DNA of 64,000 nucleotides from Eretmocerus hayati (taxonomy: Eukaryota > Arthropoda > Insecta > Hymenoptera > Aphelinidae): contig CM056741.1 of the NCBI GenBank assembly GCA_029851415.1, forward strand, positions 145,936,522-146,000,521, given 5' to 3'. This document shows, one piece after another, positions 11,548-24,293 of this stretch; the stretch's first letter is position 1, and each line of letters opens with the position of its first letter. Below the pieces are notes generated by a model that did no database searches, was not told the DNA's origin, and worked only from the letters and a program-made list of their open reading frames with translations. The translations under genes and the position numbers were made by a program.

Positions 11548-12496
11548 AGACAAGTGTACCCAACATGCTCCTACGTATGCTTATCTCAGGAGTGGTCGCT
11601 CGTTGATCTTCCAGCAATTATTTTTATGTTTGCTATGTTGAAAGATGAGACAAGAAGTGAGTTTATACGTGAGTTGTACCCCCAATGATTTTTGCGTGTC
11701 CCAAAAAATTTATAGTGAGATATGCGTTTTCAGTACTCGCACAGCTAAGAAATCGCGAGTAAATTGCGTTTACAAGAAAACCGGTGTCAAGATTTTTTGA
11801 ATTGACCAATTTGAACGTACCTGAGTGCATTCGATTCCTTTTTCAAGACGTTCAAAATCTTTTTGTCTTACGTGAAACCCTGAACTAGAGCCATTACATA
11901 TCCAAAATCTGGAGATAAGTTGTAAAACACGAAAACCCAAGTCAGGTGTGTATTCAACCTAGAGATTATATAATCTCTTTGGTATTCAACTTGCCCACAT
12001 GCCCTCATCTCGGAAGAGCATGCAGTATGACTTTTTACTACCCAGGAAGTATTTATCACGTCAAAGTGAGTAAAATATAGTGATTTGGATCGATGAAAAA
12101 CTCGATAAAAAAGCTTCAAATGTGATTGCATGGCGTTAAAAACGATTCTATCCGCTTCATCGTCGATTTACATTGTTTTGAAGTATGGGAACATATTTTC
12201 GGTACACTCTTCTGCAAACTCGCGAAAAATCACTCCTTGCGAGAGTTTAAATAGCTTAGCTACAGTTTGTCGGCTATCAGCTTACCGCAGGTCATTCTGA
12301 AGGTCTAGAACAAGCTTCCAAATGATCTGAGGTACATTAACATGTTCACTGCGATGTCTAAAATCGCAGTTCCTTCCCTATGTGCGACGGGTCCCACCGG
12401 TGAGACCCGTCGCAGAGATCTTGTTCAGTTATTAACGTAGGCCGAAACTATTGGAAAATTGCTAAAATGGGAGGGGGGAGCATTATATTCTTACCT
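11548..12496. mobile_element. Old, diverged copy of TA-flanked family B
   Basis: Starts after a TA with AGACAAGTGTACCCAAC and follows the order of the intact family B copies: the terminal box, CACAGCTAAGAAATCG, GTGTCAAGATTTTTTGA, then CATTCGATTCC. It ends at TTACCT at 12,496. Substitutions and small indels are frequent, so this is an ancient insertion. A perfect 18-base palindrome AGAGATTATATAATCTCT lies at about 11,961-11,978. A TTAA-flanked mini-element interrupts it at 12,337-12,435. Not coding. Confidence 0.6.
12337..12435. mobile_element. TTAA-flanked mini-element with GC-rich hairpin
   Basis: Bounded by TTAA at 12,337-12,340 and 12,432-12,435 and inserted in an old family B copy, whose sequence resumes on the other side. 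Inside is a perfect 11-bp stem, TGCGACGGGTC at 12,383-12,393 pairing with GACCCGTCGCA at 12,403-12,413, around a CCACCGGTGA loop. It resembles the element at 54,888-55,053 in its ACCGGT-centred palindrome and its flanking TTAA. The terminal repeats are weak. Confidence 0.5.
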
Positions 12497-12511
12497 CATT
12501 TATTAAGATGT

Positions 12512-12590
12512 TGTAAAAAGCTTTGTAGCTTGTAAACACAACTATGAAAGTAAAAAGCTTTATAGCTTGTAAACACAACTATGAAAATAA
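12512..12590. repeat. Two-copy tandem repeat, unit about 38 bp
   Basis: The unit starting GTAAAAAGCTTTGTAGCTTG and ending CACAACTATGAAA occurs twice head to tail, with about two substitutions between copies. A simple local duplication. Confidence 0.75.
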
Positions 12591-12814
12591 GATAAATAGA
12601 AATAAAGTTCTCTCTATGGCTGTAGGTGTTAATATTTTGTCCTATATGAAATCAATCAAGATCGCTTTGCTCGCTTAGAATGGATTCTGAAATCCAACTA
12701 TTTTTGGTTCATCGATCTCTCGTATGAAATTACTCTGGGCTTTCTCTTCTACCAAGTGTTATCTTGAAAATATGTTTCTCAGAAATGTGAAGATTGATTC
12801 AGTGCCAATTTCAG

Positions 12815-13275
12815 AAGCAAAGTACCGGATTAGACTTCCTGTCACATTTTTCCAAGGACATCTGTAACAACATTGAGCGCAGCTTATTGACTGGCTGATC
12901 TATAATTGCGATAAGAGTGTGTTATCAGCATTCAGTAAGTGACAATGGAAATGAATTCAAAAGTGGGTTATTGCAGATGCTTTTATTGATATCCCATTGA
13001 GGAAAACTAACACACGTGTCAACTGTAAAGTCATCTGTAACGACCTGCAAAGTACCGGCATAGACTTCCTACTACATTTTTCTTAGGATAGCTGTAATAA
13101 AATTGAACGTAGCTAATTGTTTAGCCTATCTATCGTTGCGATATGGTGGGTTATCAGCAAGTGACAAAAAAATGGGTTCTATAAAGTGGGTCATTGCGGA
13201 TGCTGCCGTTGACATTCTAGTAAGGAAAACTAACACACGATTCAATTGTGATGTAAGCTGTAGCGACCTGCATCT
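12815..13275. repeat. Tandem direct duplication, about 230 bp per copy
   Basis: Two diverged head-to-tail copies: 12,815-13,045 and 13,046-13,275. Both contain CAAAGTACCGG, TAGACTTCCT, ACATTTTTC, the GTGGGTTATTGCAGATGC-type block, and GGAAAACTAACACACG, ending at CGACCTG. In-frame stops differ between the copies, so neither is coding now. Confidence 0.7.
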
Positions 13276-14465
13276 CTTATCGAGTACTCATGGCCATATG
13301 TAATGAGTACGTCACTTTGCATTTTATCCCCCTTTTAAGCGCGTGTACACGTTGGGTCAATTTGATATTGAGAATTTGAAATTCAAACGTATTCCATGTC
13401 AGACCTTTCTTATTAGAGCTGACGGTTCTTCATATTACTTGCTATAACATTTATATGTCACGACAGAATTCAGCGAGCCTTTGAACATAACAATTAATCT
13501 GGAAAAACCCTGGCTAGTTTCGTACGATAACATGAAATTTATCTAGACATTTACGGACATTTGTGATACGTCGTCATTTAAAAAAAAAAAAATCACAATG
13601 AAGTATTTAACAGTAAACTATCATTAGCTTTCTTTCATCCACTATGGTGATGAACTTTTAGAGGTCGCAAATCGACGCTAATACTTTTCAACAATGTTAC
13701 CGAGTACGGTATCCTCAGCAGCAAAATTTGGGATCCAATATAACTCACTTGGCGGAAAACGGATGGGGTATTTTTTGATACAGTATCTGTATCAAAAGCC
13801 TGTCTTACACGTCAGGATTTTGTGCTTGGATGGAAAACTCAACATTTTAATTTTTCACACATTCAGGAAAAATCGATGGTGGTTTTCCGGGGTATTCAAA
13901 AAGTTTTATGAATGATTCCCGAGAGATCTCTCATTTCACTTACATTTCTTGTGCATTCTTCTCTATGAGACAAGCTTTAGAGTCATATCGTTCCTTTTTG
14001 ATTAATGAATTCATCAAATGTGATCCATCAAATCGAGGGATAAAGTCAATATATCGATGAGATCTACCTTATTGGTATAATTTGAATGAATCATATCGTT
14101 CCTGTCGAGTGCTGTACACAATTCACTTTGATGAACAATGTAAATACTCTTCAAAATACGCTTGAGCACGGTGGGCCGGAAAGCCGAAAAAATGAAAGGT
14201 GCGTGAACATGGGATTTTCTTGTTGGATAGATTCCGGGGTGTCCTCGTGGTCATTTCCCAACGAGAATCAAACAAATCTGTGGAAAGATTTTGAAAAAAA
14301 TCGATTTTTCTGACTTATCGAATTTTTCTTCAAAATTGAGTCCTATCGCCATATGATATTCGTTTCTCAGATTTCTATTATCTCCAAAACATTGTTGGTA
14401 CATACTTAATTGACGCAGAAAGTCCTTATCTTACAGAATACATATGATGCCAGAATTGGAATTTA
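13276..14465. other. Non-coding, nothing recognised
   Basis: AT-rich. Short frames only, without splice-bounded exon structure or domain. Confidence 0.4.
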
Positions 14466-14475
14466 GTGGAATTGG

Positions 14476-14721
14476 ATGGATCAACCTCAATTTTGGAAGA
14501 ACAAAAACAAAGTTGTATGTATCATCGATCTTGTAGATCTTCATTTCCAATCGATTTACAAATGGCTCGCTCATTTTGTGGGGATCGTCGAACATGCATC
14601 AAATGTGCAACCCGTTGGATTCGCATACTGGATGGACGAAGTCGTGATGCACCGACTCACATCCTTGTTCTCTGTATCTTCAGGACTCGTATCCGGTTAT
14701 TTTGATGTCAAGCACTATGGT
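14476..14721 (+). other. Possible exon or gene remnant of unknown function
   Basis: An ATG-initiated frame (14,476) has protein-like composition, with scattered Trp, His and Asp residues and alternating hydrophobic segments. It is open to a good donor consensus GGT/GTAAGT at 14,721/14,722. In the same frame a stop lies just upstream of the ATG, so it could only be a first coding exon or a remnant. I recognise no family and found no convincing partner exon. Confidence 0.2.
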
Positions 14722-14779
14722 GTAAGTTTCATGAAGAGTTCATGGGGGGGGGGGGCTATCAAGCTTCTCACAGCCCTAC

Positions 14780-14826
14780 AATCGGGGATTTTTGTTATCC
14801 TATAGGGATAACAGAAATCCCCGATT
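14780..14826. repeat. 47-base near-perfect palindrome
   Basis: AATCGGGGATTT at the left is mirrored at the right by AAATCCCCGATT around GTTATCCTATAGGGATAAC, with a single mismatch in 20-base arms. It would extrude as a long hairpin. It carries no family-specific end or target duplication that I can identify. Confidence 0.8.
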
Positions 14827-16098
14827 CCAAGGAGCTGTTTCGCAAATTTCTCATGCGGCTTACATATTGAGCTTCAAGGCTTGTGTCGGAACAATATTTT
14901 ATACCAAGTTGGAAGTTGCTAGAACTTCCACGTGATTCTATATATACAGGAGGTACTTATACATTCACTGTGAAATTTCTCGAAATTAGCGATTGATAGC
15001 AGGATTGATCCGTTACTCTGTTGGTCGTACGAGATTTTTCCGTCTGATTCTTGTTAAAGATCTACTCTTGGTGATAGCAAAAAATGTATTCATGGGATGT
15101 GCCATTCTGACTTGAGCAAACAATTTTTATATCTATGCGATACTCAAATGAGTTCGTGAGTATAGAGAACCTTCGTCTGCTTCGAAACGGAAGTTGATCC
15201 ATACAACTCCATCAGATCCGAATTATGATACCATACTGCATCGATTGAAAATACCCCAACAACTTTGGGGAGTTGATTAGAGTATGAGAAACAAATACAA
15301 ACGGGAACAGAATTCGATTATTTCATCATGAAAAGACAAATTCAGAAAAATCGATTTTTCTCCGGAATCCCTCTACCTCGCCCTCCACAGATTTTTTCCA
15401 TTTGTATTGGATAATTACCGCGGAAACACCCCAAAACATATCCAACAAGAAAATCCCATGTTTATGCACCTTTCTCTTTTTCAGCTCTCCGTGAGTTTTC
15501 CTTCAATACCTAAATTCCCAACAACTCATACGGATGGAGATTACCTGCTGGACTCAAGCCTATATAGTGCTAGTGCGCAATTGCCAAACGAAATCGTAAT
15601 CGGACTACTTACAATATAACCATATGCAAGAACTTTTTTCAACTAGTTATGAATGTGTGCATATGAAGTTAATTTGTATTTAGGGCTATTATAATAAGTT
15701 ATACATTGTATTAAAATAAGAAGAGTATGACTTGTGATTACGATAAATAAAATACTGGTAAGCTGCTCTCTCTGTAAGTATCCCAACCGTCAAGGACGCA
15801 ACCGAGCGCTACGCTGAATTTACATTACAAAGGTCACCAAATTGCAGTCATACCAATGCACTCGTACTCGATTCATGCATTTATAACGATGTTCTCAATT
15901 TTCTCGGTCTTTAAGACCCTCGAAAAGATGAATTAGTTCGATATCAACTAAATTATCACCATCTGACACATAATGTAAGCTTACGATGACATCGGTTATA
16001 TGAAAAGAAGTCTCGTGAACTCGAAATATCCTTAATCTTGATCTTGACATTGGTTATTCCGAAGTGCAACTCATTTTTTTGATGCAGTGATATACTTT
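14827..16098. other. Non-coding, nothing recognised
   Basis: One frame at about 15,407-15,619 contains a good acceptor-like CTCTTTTTCAG but has no recognisable product. Otherwise featureless AT-rich DNA. Confidence 0.35.
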
Positions 16099-16891
16099 AC
16101 CGCTCATAAATTCCGGGACGGTGAACGCAATATCACCCTCCCTCAAAATAACAATATCGCGAACTCTATGCGTCGCAAGGCAATTTTGAAAAAAGGATCG
16201 TAAAGATCGGAATTACGACAACTTTTTATTAGTGGCTTGAATAATTCTCATCGATCATCTCGGTGGTACTTGGATACTGGTCACACGTTAGAAATTTTCG
16301 AAAATTTTCATACACTTGCAGTTTTGTTGCAAATAAGAATATGGGAATGCTGCAAACAGTTATCTTGTACAACGGAAAAATGTGCTATGTGTAGCTATCC
16401 TTTAATGATTCTTCATATATGTGTGAGAACGTATAAGCTCCCAGAATATCCAGAATGATAAATTTTCACCGTTTTAGGTGCCACTGCTATTGGTAAAAAA
16501 AAACCACCGTTTTGAGGATTTTGACAGCTCATATACCTTCTTACACGTGGCACGTAAAGAATAGTCCAAAGACTACACATAGCATTTTTTTTCTCTCTCT
16601 TCATAAGGTCCTATTTGCAAAATGCCGTATCTTTATTTGCAACAAAACTGCAGGTGCATCAATGAAAGGTGAAAATTTTCGAACATTTCAAACTTCTGAC
16701 CAGCATATAGTACCCCCGAAATGATCGATGAAAATCATTTAAACCACAGAAAAGTTGGTATCTTTTCTGCTCTTCAAGTTGCTTTCTCAGAGTTGTCCCC
16801 TAAACGATGCATAGAGTCCGATGAGATATCGCTATATATTTTGAGGGAGGGTGATATTGCGGGCACCGTCCCACAATTGATAAGCAGTGGT
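16099..16891. mobile_element. Foldback element with long, diverged inverted arms
   Basis: Ends are related as ACCGCTCATAAATTCCGGGA and its approximate complement at 16,865-16,890. Internal blocks are mirrored: CGCAATATCACCCTCCCTCA (about 16,125) with GAGGGAGGGTGATATTGC (about 16,842), and CTTGCAGTTTTGTTGCAAAT (about 16,315) with its complement at about 16,637. Arms are about 350 bp with many differences, so the copy is old. The frames inside are not conserved between arms. No target duplication is evident. Confidence 0.6.
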
Positions 16892-17695
16892 GTATGTACT
16901 TAAATTTTTACAAAAGCTTTCCTTCATTCTCTTTTCCTTGAAAATGCACTATCAGTATGCATTTGGTAGGTGAATCTTGATAGATTTGTTCATTTAGTGA
17001 CATTTATTAATTGGCCTTTTCCACACGTGTTGCACGATCATTCGCACTGCATTTTTGACTGTTCACAACTTTGTAGTTTATTATCGTATTTGAAAAGAAT
17101 TCTGATGTGGAGCAGATAACTAGTGGATTTCATGACATTTTTTCAGAGTTAGGCTGAAATTTCTTTTCAAGTTGTTGCACAACAAAGTTAGCATGTCGCA
17201 CGGGCAAAAATCGGACATCGAATTGCGGCAGTAATATAAAAGAATCGATAAACGATAAAAATTCTCAATGAAATTTTCTCGGTACTTCAGGATCTTTTTA
17301 TCCTATTTCCATTTTGATAATATTCCTTCAGTCATAATTGAGACTATAGTAAAACAAGAACTAAACGTAGTGGACATGTCGCACGGGCAAAAATTTCCAG
17401 ATATTTTGAAGAGGATTGTTTACCACATGATGGAGCCAAACTCAGCGACGGAAAAAATTATTTAATGGTCAATCATGCTATATAGAATAATCCAAAATTA
17501 TCAGTTCAATTTTATGAACAATATTAAGCTTGTTACTGTCATTCAAAACTTGGTTCATTTTGCTCTTCGATGCGTGTCGTACAGACGCTCAAAATGTGTT
17601 TTTCTAAGATCATTTATCCACATATATACTATCCGAGAATCAAAATTTCAATGTCATTTTATAAGGAGAATCGCAGCCCTGACATATCATAATTA
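16892..17695. other. Non-coding, short direct repeats
   Basis: The phrase ATGTCGCACGGGCAAAAAT occurs twice (about 17,192 and 17,375), pointing to a local duplication. No coding support. Confidence 0.35.
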
Positions 17696-18653
17696 AGGTA
17701 AGTCCACCCAACTTGCCTCTGTACCCAACTTGCCCCCATATGCCGATCTCGGGGATGGGCACTCCTTGGCCTTCCGGCAATTTTTTTTTACGTTTTTTAT
17801 GTTGAAATGTGAGAAAGTAAGTAGTTTGCGTCGACCCCGAATCATTCCTGCGTTCTCCAGAAGATCTAAAGTGATTTTTCTATTTTTCGTGATTGCTTGG
17901 CTAAGAAAGCACCGAGGGAATCACCTTCAGGAAAATTGACGCCAAATTCTTTGAGTTCAACCAATCTCAACGTACCTTAGCGCATTCGATTCCTTGTTTC
18001 AAGACCTTCAGAATCCATTCTTCAAAATTGCAAAATTTGAATATGGAGCTGTTTTATGTGCAAAACAAAGAGACGATTTGTAAACAAGGATGCCAACATC
18101 GGAGTGTACCTAACATGCCCCCATATGTTTATCTCAATAGGGCGTGCAGAACGACTTTACCCACCACTCGGAACGTGTTTATCACGTCAAAATAGATCAG
18201 AAATAGTTTTTCGAACCACCGAAAAGCTCCAAATGTGCGTGCACGGCGATGAAAACACTTTATCGCCGATTTCCATCATTTATTTCGGAATAATTGAGAC
18301 AGTCCGGCTCCAATTAATCCAAATTGAACGAAGTTTAGTGCATTTTAAAGGTCTTTAAACAAGCTTCACAATGAGTTAAAGCACGTTGAGAATCGTTGAA
18401 GTGAACCAAAGTTATCAAGAAAAAGGCTTAATGGGGGGCAAGTTGGGTACACACTTTTGTAAACTCTCAAAAACCACCTTTTGGGAGAATTGAAACAGTT
18501 TGGCTCCAGTTGGTTCAAATTGATTGTACTTTAATTCATTCCAAAAGTCTCAAGACAAGCTTTAAAATGAGCTAAGGTACGTTGGAAAATATGGAGATGG
18601 GCCAAAGTTATTAAGAAAATGGCTTAATGGGGGCAAGTTGGGTACACTGACCT
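17696..18653. mobile_element. TA-flanked family B element, full-length copy 1
   Basis: A 958-bp element flanked by TA on both sides. The left end reads AGGTAAGTCCACCCAACTTG, and the right end, reverse-complemented, reads AGGTCAGTGTACCCAACTTG. The box ACCCAACTTGCCCCC (or a variant) occurs five times: twice near the left end, once at about 18,108-18,122, and twice inverted near 18,440 and 18,632. It is about 97 percent or more identical by eye to 28,615-29,571, so both moved recently. Short frames are shared between copies but none resembles a transposase; it is non-autonomous. Confidence 0.8.
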
Positions 18654-19819
18654 TATATCAGAATTTCTGTTCCATGGTATACCCATCTAATCTTAATGTT
18701 CCGTTTTCAATCTCATGTCCGTAGTTACGTGGAAATGGCCAATTCAATTTCCAACGTGCGAGTTTCGAGATGCCCACCAACCGAGCCACCAACGATACGA
18801 TAAAATTCGCCAAATTAATTCTTGCATAACATTCCGGAAACCACCGTATTCTTCTTTGTCAAAATAACGGAGTTTGTCGAGGATTTTGCGTATCAGTTTG
18901 CTGTGAAGGACTTCAATATCCATCTCGAAGTCGATTTATGCGAAAAAGCAGAACATCTCCAAATCCGTAACATCGTGGAGAGTCCACTCACCTTTGAGAG
19001 AGAGAGAGACGGAGACATTAGCATGATCGGTTCTCGAAGTGAGTTCGTTGACTCTTTTAGCGAATTCTCAGAGTGAGAGAACCGGTGCCGAGTTCATCTC
19101 ATGACCACGCAGAAGTACGAGCATTATTTTTTGCGACTTCTGATGAATCCTTGTCATCTGCCTCGGCTGCTCCTGAGCGTGGGCTGCGTCTTTGCCATAT
19201 TTTTTCGATTTTTCTGACGCACTCGAATGAAATCGGGCCTCCTTACATTCATTGATGCATTATCGATTGCCCGGGTTATTGGGATCAGAGTCGATGACCA
19301 TACATTTTGCGAGTTCGACGAGAGCGCAAAAAGCAGCCGCGACACATCACGATGTGCGAATATTTGGCCGTAAAGTAACAGCTTCGAACGACGATGCGTG
19401 ATTCATGACCGTGGTACCGCAGCGCGTGACCGGCCTTCGAATCGTGCGTGTCGTACAAAATTACGAAAAGTAAAGGCGCCCTGGATCATTGTACGAGTCT
19501 ACATACTACCTTTGCGAATGTAGTTCGGTCACTTGCCGTACATTCATGTGACTTTCACATTTGAGGGACGTAATTTCATCTCGAAATCTATCCCTTCAAT
19601 AGAATTGATCTCCTCGAAGGTAATATATAGCGCGACGGATTGACCCCCATTTATCGCCGGTCCTGCCTTCATCTCCACTTCAGACTTCAAAAATTGGCGA
19701 ATGACTTCCAAAGTGTTCCAGCGCGATTCTGTTCATCGTTTTGCTGGTTTTCTTCTTGAGTAACGTTGGGGAAATTGAATTTTCACAGGACAATTTTTTT
19801 GAGCATTCTTGAAGGTAAT
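18654..19819. other. Mostly non-coding; one frame of uncertain status
   Basis: A plus-strand frame at about 18,822-19,030 has protein-like composition and ends at a GTGAGT donor-like site (about 19,039), but I found no acceptor or partner exon. A short AG-rich tract (GAGAGAGAGAG) lies at about 18,998. The rest, to 19,819, is featureless. Confidence 0.3.
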
Positions 19820-20950
19820 CTTTACGCAATACAATGCTCTTGGAGCGAGTTCAACCCGAAGGTGCCTGGCCTTCAGAAATTCTTGTTTTCACTTGAAGTA
19901 CACTCGAAGTCAATGAATACTTTCCGAAAGAATGCGGAGAACTCACCACAATTGTAGGGATTAACCACGCAAACAAATGAAAATTATGGTGAGTTCTTGC
20001 CATATTTTTGGGAAGAATTCGTTGACTCTGAGCGTACGTGAAGAATGCAGATTTTTCCCGGAAGAATGATAATCGTAGCTGCTCCTGTTTTTGAAAGATT
20101 CACAAAGTATATTTTCCATCATAATCTCCATAAAAAAATAGCATAGTTTTATTCGGGGTTTCCCCAAAACAAGTTGAAAATAATACAATTATGTGAAAAA
20201 TGAAGTGGTCAGTCTTTGTAGTTTTTCCAAAGATCTTTAACATGGTGTATTCACATTTGTCCGAGAATAAGACATGACTTCGTAGTATAGAAGAACAGTG
20301 ATGCGAATGAGCAAAGAATCGAAGGACTTCGACGACAATTTTCATTCATCTTCACAAAAAAGCTGCTTGTTGGTCAATTGGCATGAAATTACTTGTGAAC
20401 TGTTGAAGGATCTGTGGAAAGGGCCGCACATTTTTTGCCAAAAAGTTTGCAATTTCCCAGATTAATGAGAAATATCGCTAAAATCTCCGAATTTTCTGCT
20501 CATGTCCTTCAGTTCCCTACGATATTACAGCCGATATTACGAAAAAGATCTCATAGTGAGCCCACCTTCCGAAAGGTTTTTGAAAGAGCTACACAGAACT
20601 TGATCACATTTTTCGCTAACATGTATCCCTTTGAACTTACTGTGAAACAACCACTCGGAAGACCTCGAAAAAAGACAAAACTTATGACATTACTTCTTAT
20701 GGAGATTGTGATGGGAAGTATTCTTTATGATTTTTTTCCTTCGAGAACAGGAATGGTCGTGGTTTTCATTCTTGTTGGAAAAATCTAAATTCTTCTTGGA
20801 CTTTGAATGCAAGAACAAATTTCTGAAGGACAAGCTCCTTTGAATTGAATTTGATGTAAGAGCACCGTGTCGAGTAAGTGCATTCTCTTGTTGTACTCAA
20901 TCACAATCCAGAGCTGCATTGGTATGGAATTGCTTGATCCCAAAAAGATT
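19820..20950. mobile_element. Old foldback element with diverged inverted arms
   Basis: The left arm at about 19,820-20,190 is mirrored imperfectly by about 20,620-20,950: CTTCAGAAATTCTTG with CAAATTTCTGAAG, the block around CATCATAATCTCCATAA, and ATACAATGC with GCATTGGTAT. Divergence and indels are considerable. The frame at 20,414-20,788 crosses the right arm and is not recognisably a protein. Confidence 0.45.
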
Positions 20951-23900
20951 GAGGGCCGCTAAGGTCATTGGAGTTTTGATGTCATTAATACTTATAGGTT
21001 TCTGTCATAAAACTTGTTGGATATTAAACAGTCATTAATTACTCCCAAAGGAGTGTTATAACTTCTGGTATATTTATAAAATCTGCATAGAGAGGCATAG
21101 GGAAATGTTTAAACATTCTGAAACAAATACGGAGGTGGAAAAGAATCCTTAGAAGAATAAAGATGACTGATATTTCCAGAGAAATCGTTGAGTTCTGGAA
21201 AACTCGTGGGAATCTTCCACAAGATTTTCTCTTATCTAAATAGGGCGTACGACCACTATTTCAGAAGTCACATCGGCTGACAGCATTACGTGGTTCAATT
21301 AAGTGTTTGCATTTTTTTATAAAATTTCCGGATAGGTACATTTTTTTCCAAAATACTATCACTAGAGTATGAAATCCAAGTTGCGGAGCCGCAGGATGGT
21401 CTAGTTCAATTGGATCTCAAAACTTCTAGTGGTGGATGGTAAATTCGATACTTCTTGGTCATAACAGTCGAATTTAGTTTTCCGTATCTTTGAACCGAAG
21501 GTATAATATTTTTTATTTGAAATGAAAAATTTTTGATACTCTCTTATCTCCTCAATATTATCAGCAATGAGCACCAAGAATGTTAGTAGAAACTGACGGA
21601 AGTTCTCCATGTGGTTGAGAATGAAGTGATGGTCATGGAAACCTCAACAGCGATTCATCGAAATTCAAAGACGCAACGCATGAGTTTTGTGAATGGGTAA
21701 AAGCTCACCATGAATAGATAAACGTGCCTCGTAGTATCAAAAAATCTAAGCCCTGTAATATATATTGACGAACTTTTTTAAAATGCCTACCGTTATTTGT
21801 TCGACTTACCTAAATACAGATCTCTTATTGTGACACCCTGCTATTCGGCGAAGCTCTGGAACATCAGCGGTCAAAATCAGTGCTTGAAAAACACTTTAAC
21901 AAGGCACTTGGATGTACTTCAAATCAATAACTCTCAAATCAACCAAATTTACCAATTAATAGAAAATTTACTTCAGCGTATCTAATCACATTTGAAATAA
22001 TTTATGAAATAGTTACGGTTTTATGTCACAATTCTAAATGACTAGACTTCACTGTCATCGGCAATCTTGCAACGCGTGATAACAGAAAGCAAGACCGATC
22101 GCTCTTGACGCTCGCACAAAACTGAAACTCAAGGGTCCCCGCTTTTTGGCGTTCAGGTGAGCTGCTCGATCGCGCGTGCATCACATATGTATGCCCCATC
22201 GGGCATGTATTATATACAAAGAGGCCCGACAGAACCAAGCAGAGAAAAGAGGGAGTCAAGTATTTCTCGCGGTTGTTCATACCGTGACGACAGCGCGAGG
22301 ACGAGTTAAAAAAGTCATAATCATGCCGGTGCACGGATATGACGGTACTTTTTGCCGCGTCAAACTGTAAAGGGCACCGTGGTTTTTTTCCAACGTGCAA
22401 AATGACAGAGTCATTATCCTTATTTTAATTTTGCATAGCGCAGATCGTTTGCCGATTCATTATTGCCTCGATCATCTTTATAAACGCTCAGTCCCTGAAT
22501 ATCGTATGTACATACTTCGATGCACACTCATCGAGAGCTCGATCCAATCACTACCATACAATGATCTGCACGTATTTAATATCGACAGCGATCAGGCAAG
22601 CAATCACAAGGGCTTGAGTTACTTCAAGAACGCATTTGATCAACATCTTTGATGCATAGTTAGCGCATCTGATCGTTATCGAAGGGGATCATGATCAATC
22701 ATCCGGACATTTAAATCAGTAACATCTCTTACTGGTCAAAGACTCGTAAAAGTATCTAATTTTGATAACTCATTATCCGTTACCTTATTGCGAATGATCG
22801 AGCATTGACTCGAGAAGTCAAGCCTAATTGAGAATTCCCCAATGCGTCATTTCATTATTATTCTCTCATTGGTTGAATTTTTCCCATGACTGTTGAGAAC
22901 ATTGATAATTTTTTCAGCGATAGCGTGGATCATTTTGTTGACCTATCCGTCGTCCGTTGGGAAAATTATGTGCAAAATAATACAAAATTTGAAAAACCGA
23001 ATCCTTACTCATAAGGTGGCTACAACCTGGAGTTTTCAGAAATTTCATTCGGATAATGTCAATCGGTTTATACAAAGTATTTATGGAGATTCCTTTTTGC
23101 AAAGGTTGGTTTAAATCTATCTCGAAGAGGTGGAGCAGTATATCAATAAAGGTGTCAGAACGGCTCTTGGAGATTCTCACGACTTTTCATCTCTTTTATT
23201 AATTGTTATCTTGCAAAATTCTAATGCAAAGACATCCCTAATACCTTTAATGTTAACCAAGAGAATTGCGCTTATTCTAAAAAGCAAAGGCAAGCCAACG
23301 AACAGTTAATTTTTGTCAAAAAATTTTGAGACTCCGGTTAATCGGAACAATTTCAGATGCAAGAATAAATATTAAACGATAGATCCTGAGCTTGAGTGAC
23401 TCAATGAGGAGCCAAGAGTCCAAATTCAGACTAATTCTAAGTTCTAACTTGAACACCGATCGAAACATTCAGTTTTCGTTGGACTAAGCATGCGGTGTGG
23501 GGGAGGCTATAGGCTTTCATGAATTTGATGCACCGGTGGAATTTTTCAGTCCATGGTGATACAATACACTGAAAATCATTATGTTGTCAAAGTATTCATG
23601 CGACACAAATATCTTATATCAAAAACCCTATGCAAATTTTAGTTAAACACAGAATATTTACAGTAAACTCGGATTCACTTGCCGAGCCTCAAACCTCTTC
23701 ATTCACGCTCAACAAGATGAATATTTATGTATAAAATACTTGATGCCGTTAAAATGACTTTTTATAAATTATGGCTTTAGGAAACACTCATGAATTTGCG
23801 ATTCGAAGGCGTTAAATCCCTTCTTCACATTTTCGACTCTCGTGTGAACATTGGATTGTGGCTCATGTCTGTCACGTCCTTGATTAAATTTTCCGAATTA

Positions 23901-24293
23901 CTGATTCGGTTACGATATTCGTGGTTGAAGCTATGCAATTTTGAATGGAAATCTCTTGACGGTACAATTTTTTACTTTCTAGCACATTTCTTTTCTGAGA
24001 CACACCTCGCCTTAAGGTGCGATAGGTGTCAAAAAATCACCTGCGAAATCCGAATATGTGGTGCTTTTCGGGAACTCTTACACGTCAAGAATCCGTTTTC
24101 ACCTGAATCGTATCGGTTCATATTTTTAAATGGCGAGTAGATTGATTTTTCTCTATATAATTAACATGGGATGAAAAGTATCAGTTGGGCTATAAAACAG
24201 CGTATTTCTTGTATAACACGAAGAATATCCGTTTTATCGAAAAATGAGTGGAATAACTTTTTGTAGGTCTCTCCAAGATCTAGTGAAAAGGTC
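20951..24293. other. Long stretch without recognised genes
   Basis: AT-rich DNA with short chance frames. The only compositional feature is a GC-richer patch at about 22,070-22,390, described separately. From 22,400 to 24,293 nothing is recognisable. Confidence 0.4.
22200..22380 (+). promoter_or_regulatory. Candidate TATA promoter and short first exon
   Basis: In a GC-richer patch, TATATA (22,211-22,216) is followed about 110 bases later by an ATG (22,323) opening a 15-codon frame that ends at 22,370. The stop overlaps a donor-like ACT/GTAAAG, so the ATG could begin a spliced gene on the plus strand. No downstream exon was identified. Weak evidence. Confidence 0.2.

Noticed and set aside
14804..14815. 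TAGGGATAACAG as a homing-endonuclease (I-SceI-like) site
   Set aside because: Only part of the recognition sequence matches, and the bases are explained by the surrounding palindrome.
18822..19076. Coding exon ending at GTGAGT
   Set aside because: No acceptor upstream, a donor-like site also exists on the other strand, and no family was recognised; kept only as a comment.
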